A DNA stretch of 12,749 nt from Flavobacteriales bacterium (lineage in GTDB: Bacteria; Bacteroidota; Bacteroidia; Flavobacteriales_E; Vicingaceae): contig NVVI01000011.1 of NCBI GenBank assembly GCA_002402165.1, positions 14,005 through 26,753 of the forward strand, in the 5' to 3' direction. Shown one piece after another: positions 7,015 through 12,749 of this stretch. How positions within the stretch are numbered: position 1 is the first letter of the stretch; the number at the start of each line of letters is the position of its first letter. Below the pieces are notes generated by a model. It worked only from the letters and a program-made list of their open reading frames with translations. It did no database searches and had not been told where the DNA came from. The translations under genes were made by a program, and so were the position numbers.

Positions 7015-7455
7015 TTATGGACAAGTATTAGATACTAAAGTAGCACCTGTACAAGTTGCTGTAACTGTTTTAGCACAATAATTAGGAAATGTTCCTAATA
7101 CATGTTGGAATATCCATTGAGGATTGCTAGCCATATATGTTACATTTATAAAACCTTTATTTCCAGGTAATTTTACACTAACTCCAACTTGAGCTCCAGC
7201 TCCTCCAGAAGATTGATAACCTTGAGATTGCCATGGGTTATTTCCACTACCATTGCCGTTTGAATGAGCACTAAAAGGCATACTACTTACACTGTTATGT
7301 AATATAGCAAATACAGGATCTATTTGGGATGCTGCGGTAACTGCAGCATTGTATGAAGAAATTATATCCCCACATGGGTCATTGTTTGTATTATTTTGAG
7401 CAGTTACATTTAGCCCTAAAATTCCAACAAATAATATTAAGTAAATTCTTTTCAT
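7015..7455 (-). CDS. Small secreted protein of unknown function
   Basis: I do not recognise this 146-residue protein. It has a clear signal peptide (MKRIYLILFVGILGLNVTA, cleavage before Q20). The mature part has four cysteines (28, 127, 135, 145), enough for two disulphides. A low-complexity Asn/Gly/Ser/Gln stretch (about 65-90) is followed by a short beta-type segment (GAQVGVSVKLPGNKGFINVTY, given in two parts as 86-95 and 96-107). The last 20 residues are rich in Thr and Cys, and there is no T9SS domain. A good promoter match lies just upstream, and the gene shares the bidirectional terminator at 6957-6991, so it is probably transcribed alone. Export is well supported; everything else is open. 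Confidence 0.75.
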   Translation of the reverse strand: MKRIYLILFVGILGLNVTAQNNTNNDPCGDIISSYNAAVTAASQIDPVFAILHNSVSSMPFSAHSNGNGSGNNPWQSQGYQSSGGAGAQVGVSVKLPGNKGFINVTYMASNPQWIFQHVLGTFPNYCAKTVTATCTGATLVSNTCP

Positions 7456-7482
7456 TTTATCTATTTTTAGTTTTTCAAGTCG

Positions 7483-7512
7483 CGAAAATAAACCATTATT
7501 TTAACCTGACAA
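7483..7512 (-). promoter_or_regulatory. Promoter of the small secreted protein gene at 7015-7455
   Basis: On the minus strand a TTG (7512-7510) is followed after exactly 19 nt by TATTTTCG (7490-7483), one mismatch from TAnnTTTG. Transcription would begin near 7476-7478, leaving a leader of about 20 nt before the ATG at 7455. Spacing is ideal for the Bacteroidota pattern. Confidence 0.55.
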
Positions 7513-7613
7513 ATAAAATTTTAATAATAACGCAATATGAGTAATTTGTTAAATTTAAAAATTAAGAAACCTATTTGAGGGTTTATACGTATTTAAGCCA
7601 ATTACATTAAGTA

Positions 7614-8123
7614 ATGACTAGGCTATTTACATATTGCTGTTTACTAATTATATGCTGTTTTAGTTACTCTTTAAAAGCACAGTACTTATGCGACAATGAA
7701 CATAAGGTAATCAACAAACAGAGAAAAAAATTAAAGAAAAAATGTAAAAAAATTGCATCTAGTTGGATAATTAACAAGAGAGATTCATTAAACCTTCCTG
7801 AAAAATTAAAAATTTCTAAATTAAAATTTAGAGCAAATTCAAAAGAAATTGATAAAGTACAACGCTATAATAAATGGCGTGAAATAGACTCTTTATTATG
7901 TTTTCAGGCGAAGCCTAGTTCTGATTATGTTAAAAAAGCAAAAGACAGATTATTAGAACTACAACTCGTTGTTTACGATATTAGAACTGAATTTAATTTT
8001 ATCAATACTACAAATCATGAAATTAAAAGTGTGCTAAATTTTGAGTTTGATTACAATGGAAACCTAATACGTGCAGTAATTAGAAAGAAAAAAATGAGCC
8101 CTTTCTCCGAAACTCCACACTAG
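7614..8123 (+). CDS. Small secreted basic protein of unknown function
   Basis: This 169-residue protein is not one I recognise. A signal peptide with four cysteines in its hydrophobic core (MTRLFTYCCLLIICC, to about residue 22) ends before Q23. The mature part starts with a very lysine-rich segment (about 31-50, with C44), continues with a likely helical region to about 120, and ends with alternating hydrophobic and polar residues (139-158) that could be a short beta sheet of the FEFDYNGNLIRAVI type. Other mature cysteines are C26 and C96. No catalytic motif or sorting domain is visible. No clear terminator follows before the next gene, 57 nt downstream, so co-transcription with the lipocalin-like gene is possible. 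Confidence 0.7.
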   Translation: MTRLFTYCCLLIICCFSYSLKAQYLCDNEHKVINKQRKKLKKKCKKIASSWIINKRDSLNLPEKLKISKLKFRANSKEIDKVQRYNKWREIDSLLCFQAKPSSDYVKKAKDRLLELQLVVYDIRTEFNFINTTNHEIKSVLNFEFDYNGNLIRAVIRKKKMSPFSETPH

Positions 8124-8180
8124 TAAATCTACATTCTTAATAATTTATTTTTGTTACTTTAGTAAGCTTAAATGTTAATT

Positions 8181-8561
8181 ATGAAAAAATCTATACTTGT
8201 ATTATTCGTCTTAATTAGTTCTATCGCATTTAGTCAATCTAAAAAAGAAATTTTAACACAAAAATGGAAAATTGATAAGGTAGAAGAATTTGGTCAGCAA
8301 TTTAATCCTATGGACAACCAAATAAATGATTGGATTCAATTTTCTAGTAATGGGAAATTTAACGCAATAATAGAAAGCAATCATGTTGAAGGTAATTGGT
8401 CAATTAATGGAAGTAAAGTTGTTGTTTCTGTAAATAAAAAGCTTTCAAAAACAATAATTAACTGGACAAAAGTTAAATCCCTTTCCAACGAGAAATTAGC
8501 TGTTGAATACCAAAACGGAGATTTAATTACAGCTACTTTACATTTTATTCCAAATAAGTGA
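8181..8561 (+). CDS. Secreted lipocalin-like domain protein
   Basis: I start this at the ATG at 8181, where the signal peptide MKKSILVLFVLISSIAFS begins (cleavage before Q19); an ATG three codons earlier (8172) is possible. The 126-residue product resembles the short lipocalin-like domains common in Bacteroidota: an N-terminal LTQKWKIDKVE strand, a central IQFSSNGKFNAII strand pair, EGNWSINGSKVVVSV, and a C-terminal NEKLAVEY followed by a final strand. That is the usual order of W-x-I, F-x-x-x-G-x-F and G-x-W-x-I motifs in such eight-stranded barrels. These domains may bind small hydrophobic molecules; no ligand can be inferred. A TACTTTAG (8155-8162), one base from the -7 consensus, lies upstream without a clear -33 partner. 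Confidence 0.72.
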   Translation: MKKSILVLFVLISSIAFSQSKKEILTQKWKIDKVEEFGQQFNPMDNQINDWIQFSSNGKFNAIIESNHVEGNWSINGSKVVVSVNKKLSKTIINWTKVKSLSNEKLAVEYQNGDLITATLHFIPNK

Positions 8562-8713
8562 ATAACCAAAAAACTCAACACACACGTACTCTTTAAGGCA
8601 ATTTTTTGATGATAATGTAGCTGTTTTGCTATAAAAAGATAACAAAAACTTCAAAAACACGTTTAATACATAGGTAGGCATTTGCACATAAGTAGTAATT
8701 TAAATTAATTATT

Positions 8714-9172
8714 ATGAGAGTGATTGCAACAGTATTATTAATTCTTTTCAGCTTTATTAGCATAAGAGCTCAAGAACTAAGTGGTTATTTCGTTAAATCA
8801 GGAATTTATTCTCTGAAAGATAGTAGCTATACCGAAAATAACATTTCAGGAAATTCTATCACTGTTGAGTTTTTTAATTCTAAATTATCCGAAACCAATA
8901 TTATACGTATTGGGCACAAAACAAAAATTGGTACTACTTATCATGATTATATAATTATGTTAATTGAAGTGCCTGAAAACAAAAAAGACTACACCATTGT
9001 TGTTGCAAACGATAAATTTGGTGCAGACATAGCCTTTAAGTATAATAATGAAGATTTCGTACTCCTTTACGGATACAATGAGCGTTTTGAGCAATGGACA
9101 GGTTATTATGCAGGAATGCTATTAAATAGAGACATAATATCCTTTTTAAGCACTAAGAAGCTCTCTAAATAA
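8714..9172 (+). CDS. Small secreted protein of unknown function
   Basis: A 152-residue protein without a family that I can name. The signal peptide (MRVIATVLLILFSFISIRA) ends before Q20. The mature part has no cysteine and looks beta-rich, with alternating hydrophobic residues in SITVEFFNS, TIVVANDKF and FVLLYGYNE. Charged and aromatic residues dominate the last third, which ends in a basic tail (STKKLSK). There is no T9SS domain, so a periplasmic or outer-membrane-associated location is most likely. The 152-nt upstream gap has no strong promoter match; a TTTGCAC at 8684-8690 recalls the 3' half of a -7 element. The gap also shows no terminator for the preceding gene. Confidence 0.65.
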   Translation: MRVIATVLLILFSFISIRAQELSGYFVKSGIYSLKDSSYTENNISGNSITVEFFNSKLSETNIIRIGHKTKIGTTYHDYIIMLIEVPENKKDYTIVVANDKFGADIAFKYNNEDFVLLYGYNERFEQWTGYYAGMLLNRDIISFLSTKKLSK

Positions 9173-9286
9173 ACCTACTTCAGTTATTTTATTACCATTT
9201 TATTCACAATTTCAGTAATTGAATTTCCTTTATATAAAAGAAAACAACCGTTTATTAACAAAAGGCAACCTACTTAAGTTATTTTA
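9173..9286 (+). repeat. Pair of near-identical 19-nt direct repeats in the intergenic gap
   Basis: ACCTACTTCAGTTATTTTA (9173-9191) recurs as ACCTACTTAAGTTATTTTA (9268-9286), with one mismatch and a 95-bp offset. The first copy lies right behind the stop codon of the upstream gene. The interval between copies has no ORF or hairpin that I can see. It may be a decayed duplication or a protein-binding site pair. Confidence 0.6.
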
Positions 9287-9345
9287 CGACTACTTAATAG
9301 CTAAATTTTTTAACTAACTTTACATTAATCTTTAAAAATCTAAAA

Positions 9346-10026
9346 ATGAAGACTTTAACCTTACTTTTTTCTTTAGCCTTATGTGTCAATTTATTGGCTC
9401 AACAAGAGAACAATTCTTTACAAGCATCTTTAAATAAAGCTTTAGCTAATAATGATGAATCCAAGATTCTAAATTTTGAAGCTAATGTAGATTTATCTCA
9501 AAATGCTATTCAATTAAAATGGGAAAGTACTCCTGAAACAAATGCTAATTCTTTTGTTATTGAAAAAAGTGGCGACAAATTGGTATGGAAAGAAATTGCC
9601 ACTATTTATGGCGCTTCACACAATGCTCGAACTACAGAGTTTTTACACCTTGATTTTCAACCAACAGAAAATATTTCTTATTATCGATTAAAATCGAAGA
9701 ATGATGAAAATAAAGAAAGTTTTTCCAACATAGTTCCTGTAAATTATCTAAATAAAGAAGGTGCTACGGCAGGAATGAATTTGCATCCTAATTTTTCTGA
9801 AGATTACAAAATCGTCAATATTGCTTTTGAAGAAATTTTTGAAAAAGAAATTTTAATAGTTATAAGAGATAAAAAAGGAAATGAATTTTACTCTAAGGTA
9901 ATCATTAACATTGAAAACGAATCTTTAATAGCAGTTCCTATAGAAAAAGAAATTCCTAGTGGAGATTACTTAATTACTGCTACTTCTGAAAATCAAATTT
10001 ACAGTCAAAACATAACTATACTTTAG
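9346..10026 (+). CDS. Secreted protein with a fibronectin-like domain and a degenerate T9SS-like C-terminus
   Basis: This 226-residue exported protein has a signal peptide (MKTLTLLFSLALCVNLLA, cleavage before Q19). Residues about 44-133 match the beta-sandwich module frequent before T9SS tails in Bacteroidota: LKWESTPETNANSFVIEKS, WKEIATIYG, LDFQPTENISYYRLK, FSNIVPV. The C-terminal region (about 144-226) has the outline of a type A sorting domain, with LHPNFSED in place of YPNP and PSGDYLITATSENQIYSQ near the end. It lacks the usual N-P pair and the basic KK-hydrophobic ending, so recognition by T9SS is doubtful. The gene overlaps the 3' end of the convergent L,D-transpeptidase-like gene by 4 nt. 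A TAACTTTA at 9315-9322 is a weak -7 candidate. Confidence 0.75.
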   Translation: MKTLTLLFSLALCVNLLAQQENNSLQASLNKALANNDESKILNFEANVDLSQNAIQLKWESTPETNANSFVIEKSGDKLVWKEIATIYGASHNARTTEFLHLDFQPTENISYYRLKSKNDENKESFSNIVPVNYLNKEGATAGMNLHPNFSEDYKIVNIAFEEIFEKEILIVIRDKKGNEFYSKVIINIENESLIAVPIEKEIPSGDYLITATSENQIYSQNITIL

Positions 10027-10613
10027 TTATAAATCCATAGTAATACAGGTGTTTTCTTTGTTTTAAGAACTTCATCTATTTTTCTCATAAAGTTATTAGA
10101 TACTGCTGGACATCCCCAACTTTCTGCAATTTCAGTTGGATAAGTTTCATTATCATCAATTCCCCAAGAATGAAATACAATATACCTTTTGTATGCATTG
10201 CTATTTGTTTTTTCTAAGCCATGCAGTTTATAATTAATATGTATTCCAAAACTGCTATATCCTCTTTTTCCAACTTTATATTTCCCTAAAGAAGAGCAAT
10301 GACTTTCATTCGTGTTACTAAATTGTGGTGTTTTATTAGCATCGTAACCTGCCAAATTATCACAAGTCCCATGGCTACACATTCCAGATTTTAAAATAGA
10401 GTCTCCCTTAAAATCCCATAAAATAAATCGTTTTTTACCTGAATGGATTTTCATGTCTACTAATATACATACGTCTAAATTCATATTGTTTTTTTGGCAG
10501 TAATCTTTGGCCAATTTTGCTTTATCTTTTAACCGTTCGGTTGTTTTTATTTCACCCTTTGAAATACAACTAATAACAAAAGCTAAGAGTATTATTAAAC
10601 AAGTTTTATGCAT
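10023..10613 (-). CDS. L,D-transpeptidase-like lipoprotein (YkuD_2 family)
   Basis: The start at 10613 gives a 196-residue lipoprotein with signal MHKTCLIILLAFVISC (lipobox cysteine C16). An upstream in-frame ATG at 10661 would place 16 extra residues over a terminator hairpin and is rejected. The catalytic part shows the YkuD_2 pattern: CSHGTCDNLAG (79-89), FSN and CSSLGKYKVGKRGYS (106-120), HGLEKTNSNAYKRYIVFHSW (131-150) and SWGCPAVS (165-172). H148 and C168 are the likely catalytic pair; the classical SHGC reads SWGC, as is usual for this subfamily. Such enzymes are thought to act on peptidoglycan, making or changing L,D cross-links or protein attachment. Location: periplasmic side, lipid-anchored. 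It lies downstream of the SIMPL-VWA pair, separated by a terminator, and converges with the gene ending at 10026. Confidence 0.85.
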   Translation of the reverse strand: MHKTCLIILLAFVISCISKGEIKTTERLKDKAKLAKDYCQKNNMNLDVCILVDMKIHSGKKRFILWDFKGDSILKSGMCSHGTCDNLAGYDANKTPQFSNTNESHCSSLGKYKVGKRGYSSFGIHINYKLHGLEKTNSNAYKRYIVFHSWGIDDNETYPTEIAESWGCPAVSNNFMRKIDEVLKTKKTPVLLWIYN

Positions 10614-10632
10614 AATTTTAGTTTTTGAGATT

Positions 10633-10668
10633 AAAAAAGGGAATGGTAACCACTCAACCATTCCCTTT
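10633..10668 (-). terminator. Rho-independent terminator after the VWA lipoprotein gene
   Basis: A perfect 11-bp stem (10636-10646 with 10658-10668) with an 11-nt loop is followed on the minus strand by a run of six T (10638-10633, the last three shared with the stem foot). It lies 20 nt past the VWA stop codon and only about 20 nt before the L,D-transpeptidase start codon, so it could end or only attenuate transcription into that gene. Confidence 0.85.
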
Positions 10669-10688
10669 AAATTGCTAATTAGTTGTTT

Positions 10689-11867
10689 TTACTCAACATT
10701 ATCAAAAGTGAAATTTTTTGATTTTGCTTGTTCATGAATGGCATTAATCATAGCTACATCCAGAGAATTCCCTGTTTTTTCACCCATCTCTTTCTTTTTC
10801 TCTGCAATAAACTTTATGCGTTTAGAATTGAGCTCTTTGATGCTTTTATTGATTCTGCTTCTGTCTGCAGTCTTTTTTTCAATGTGAGCTTTACGTTCTG
10901 CAACTGTCATAGATTGCATCTCCTTTGGAAGTTGCTCCTTCTTAACCGTTCTGATATCAAAATTCTTTTCTTTGTTTGCATCCACTAAATCCCATTTATA
11001 GTTTCTATAAACATGAGAACTTTTAGAAACAATTCGAGATACTTTATTCTCTCTTCCATATATTTCAGAGTTTGCATCTTCACTCATTTGCATAGCTTTT
11101 TTAGAATGACCTAAACTTCCATAAGGCACGTAAGTATCGTTTAAAGAAATGTTCAACTCATCAATTTGCTGGTCATAAGGTGATTCGATATAAACCGTTT
11201 TGCTGTTGTGAGAAATACTCATGTAATAACCTGATGCTAAATCTGCTCCATTTTTCCATCCTGTTCTAATTCCTTCCTTAAAATCTCCACAGTAAATAGT
11301 ATTGATTGTAATGCCTTTAACTGTTGCTTTTTTACAGGCATCGTTTGGATTAACATTTCCCTGAGTAAATGGTTCATTACCAGCAATAAATAGCAATTTT
11401 AAATCTGCTGTTCCTACCCCCCAATCTAATTGATTAGTAGCTGTTTGAATAACATGTCCGCAAAATTCACTTCCCCCATTGGTTGTCAATGCAAATAAAT
11501 CTGCTGAAATTTGATCTAAATCACCTGTTAATGGTGTTACCATTCTTATATAACCTTCCGATGCTGGTAAGCCATCATTGCCATATTCATACAAAGCAAT
11601 TTCTAATGTTGGTTTAACACCTTCACATTTTGCTAATGCTAATTCATTTACAATTTTCCACAATTGAGATTGTGCTTGACTAATTAAGCCTCTCATACTC
11701 CCACTGGTATCTAGCAATAGCCCCAACTTTATGTGCTTAGCAGGTGGCGGAGTTGGTGGCAATGGTGGGTCTGCATGAATGGGTTCTGTACACGCCATAA
11801 CAAAAACTAATAGGAATGACATTGAAATTGATTTTTTAAACTTTCTGATTATTTTAAATGAGTTCAT
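10689..11867 (-). CDS. VWA-domain lipoprotein
   Basis: This 392-residue lipoprotein has a signal ending VFVMAC (C26), a proline-rich spacer (33-42) and a von Willebrand factor A domain (about 44-225). The MIDAS motif D53-x-S55-x-S57 (LLLDTSGSM) is intact. The later MIDAS elements differ: GGS (131-133) stands where GGT is usual, and FIAGNEPFTQG replaces the LTDG-type segment that carries the last Asp. I recall this AGNEPF form from a group of bacterial VWA proteins, so it looks like a subfamily trait. The C-terminal region (about 250-392) is charged and probably helical, with KEQLPKEMQSMTVAERKAHIEKK and a possible coiled coil. Location is the outer face of a membrane. It follows the SIMPL gene by 25 nt on the same strand, so both are probably one operon. 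A role as an adhesion or assembly factor is inferred only from the fold. Confidence 0.85.
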   Translation of the reverse strand: MNSFKIIRKFKKSISMSFLLVFVMACTEPIHADPPLPPTPPPAKHIKLGLLLDTSGSMRGLISQAQSQLWKIVNELALAKCEGVKPTLEIALYEYGNDGLPASEGYIRMVTPLTGDLDQISADLFALTTNGGSEFCGHVIQTATNQLDWGVGTADLKLLFIAGNEPFTQGNVNPNDACKKATVKGITINTIYCGDFKEGIRTGWKNGADLASGYYMSISHNSKTVYIESPYDQQIDELNISLNDTYVPYGSLGHSKKAMQMSEDANSEIYGRENKVSRIVSKSSHVYRNYKWDLVDANKEKNFDIRTVKKEQLPKEMQSMTVAERKAHIEKKTADRSRINKSIKELNSKRIKFIAEKKKEMGEKTGNSLDVAMINAIHEQAKSKNFTFDNVE

Positions 11868-11892
11868 AATTGTTGATTTTAATGATTAATAA

Positions 11893-12597
11893 TTATTTGA
11901 TTTCGAATATTGTTTTCACTTCATACCTTAATTTTATTTCGGGTACATTTTCTATATAGCTTCCTCTCGTTTTACTATAACTCATAATAGAATTACTTCT
12001 TACCATATTTGTATTTTGCTGTCCCCAATATTGATTATTATCAATTACTTGCAATTCATCTACTTGCATTAACCTTCCTACTTCTTCATCAACAGCTTCT
12101 AACAGATATGTTGCTTTGTCTTTAGCCGCTTTAATTGCTTCTATTTTTACTTCTCGTCTGTATTTCTGTAAATCTTTATTAGAAGTTTTGGTTATTCTAA
12201 TACTCGTAACATATTCTTTATCTAAATCTCTTACCAACTTCATAAAGTTTGTTTTTGCATCAAGTTTTAAAACAATTTTTTTAGATTTTCGAGAATCGTT
12301 TCTATGATACCACCAGTAATACCAATAAAATGAAGAATTGGTACTGTTAAAAACAATTCTATCTTTTTCAATATCATTTCCAAACAATAGTTTCATAAAA
12401 GCTAACTCTATTTTAGAAAGACTTTTCCAACTATTATTTTCAGTTAAAGTGATCTCCAATTCAATTTCATCTGGAGGAATTATAATTTCGGCACTGCCTG
12501 TTACCGTAATAATTCTGTTTAATCCTGTTGTTATTTCAATGGCATTTGCATTAAATGCGAAGTAAATAAATGCGATAATTAATGTTATTCGTTTCAT
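11893..12597 (-). CDS. SIMPL (DUF541) domain protein, exported
   Basis: A 234-residue protein with a signal peptide (MKRITLIIAFIYFAFNANA, cleavage near residue 19). The mature part fits the SIMPL/DUF541 family: IITVTGSAEIIIPPDEIELEITL (29-51) as the hallmark first segment, then a long central region, and REVKIEAIKAAKDKATYLLEAVDEEVG (148-174) as the conserved Ala/Lys helix. The family is known from bacterial periplasm and outer membrane and from the mammalian IRAK1BP1 (SIMPL), but its biochemical role is unsettled. An aromatic cluster FYWYYWWYH (90-98) interrupts the middle and is unusual. The gene is first in an operon with the VWA lipoprotein gene 25 nt downstream. It is the only exported, non-lipidated protein here whose mature N-terminus is not glutamine. 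Confidence 0.8.
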   Translation of the reverse strand: MKRITLIIAFIYFAFNANAIEITTGLNRIITVTGSAEIIIPPDEIELEITLTENNSWKSLSKIELAFMKLLFGNDIEKDRIVFNSTNSSFYWYYWWYHRNDSRKSKKIVLKLDAKTNFMKLVRDLDKEYVTSIRITKTSNKDLQKYRREVKIEAIKAAKDKATYLLEAVDEEVGRLMQVDELQVIDNNQYWGQQNTNMVRSNSIMSYSKTRGSYIENVPEIKLRYEVKTIFEIK

Positions 12598-12619
12598 ATT
12601 TTTAAGGCTTAATTTTTGA

Positions 12620-12650
12620 CTAAACTACTAGTGAATCAAATACATTTCAA
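12620..12650 (-). promoter_or_regulatory. Candidate promoter of the SIMPL-VWA operon
   Basis: On the minus strand TTG (12650-12648) is followed after 20 nt by TAGTTTAG (12627-12620), one mismatch from TAnnTTTG. Transcription would begin near 12613-12615, giving a leader of about 17 nt to the ATG at 12597. The remaining upstream sequence to the window end (12651-12749) holds no ORF or RNA that I can support. Confidence 0.4.
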
Positions 12651-12749
12651 CCTAGAATTAGGCAACTGGTAGTTTGATTGAGTGAAATAACCTTTACCAT
12701 TAGTTAATCTGAATACAATCATTCAAAACCCTTTAAAAACAAGGTTTTA

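Noticed and set aside
8562..8713. Possible small RNA or promoter in the gap before the gene at 8714
   Set aside because: There is no stable hairpin, no T-run and no full promoter match; only a partial TTTGCAC element is visible.
10614..10661. Upstream ATG extension of the L,D-transpeptidase-like gene
   Set aside because: It lies over the terminator hairpin and would put non-signal residues before a clear lipoprotein signal.
12725..12748. AAAACC/GGTTTT inverted repeat at the right edge of the window
   Set aside because: A 6-bp stem with a 12-nt loop in AT-rich sequence, cut by the window end; it may be part of a terminator but cannot be judged.

Overview
The window reads as chromosomal DNA from a low-GC member of the Bacteroidota, most likely a Flavobacteriia-type organism. 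The support is: strongly AT-rich DNA; several matches to the Bacteroidota promoter pattern (TTG, about 20 nt, TAnnTTTG) and no obvious Shine-Dalgarno sites; secreted proteins with type IX secretion (T9SS) type A C-terminal domains; and signal peptides that almost all cleave just before a glutamine. I see no phage, plasmid, transposase, CRISPR or rRNA/tRNA gene. The genus cannot be named from the sequence alone.

Layout. Left part (1-2384): a lipoprotein dipeptidyl peptidase III (M49 zinc peptidase), followed by a 125-bp nested inverted-repeat element that looks like a dispersed Bacteroidota intergenic repeat, then a strong terminator. Middle part (2385-6991): two paralogous leucine-rich-repeat T9SS cargo proteins, with 4 and 9 full repeat units, on the plus strand. 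They flank a minus-strand pair of glycosyltransferases (a polyprenyl-phosphate-type GT2 followed by a GT4). Between the GT2 gene and the second LRR gene lies a small RNA gene that I identify as the signal recognition particle RNA (ffs). A hairpin that probably terminates on both strands closes this part.

Right part (7015-12597): a run of five small exported proteins of mostly unknown function (one lipocalin-like, one with a fibronectin-like domain and a degenerate T9SS-like tail). On the minus strand follows a cell-envelope group: a SIMPL-domain protein, a VWA-domain lipoprotein and, beyond a terminator hairpin, a YkuD_2-type L,D-transpeptidase-like lipoprotein.

How it fits together: nearly every protein here is exported or membrane-associated, and the only RNA gene serves the membrane-targeting machinery, so the region is about envelope and surface. 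I see no convincing evidence of a new defence or metabolic system. The most interesting items are the multi-branched repeat element, the unlabelled SRP RNA with its compact promoters, the LRR paralogue pair whose repeat blocks differ by a whole number of units, and the SIMPL/VWA/L,D-transpeptidase envelope group with unusual motif changes.
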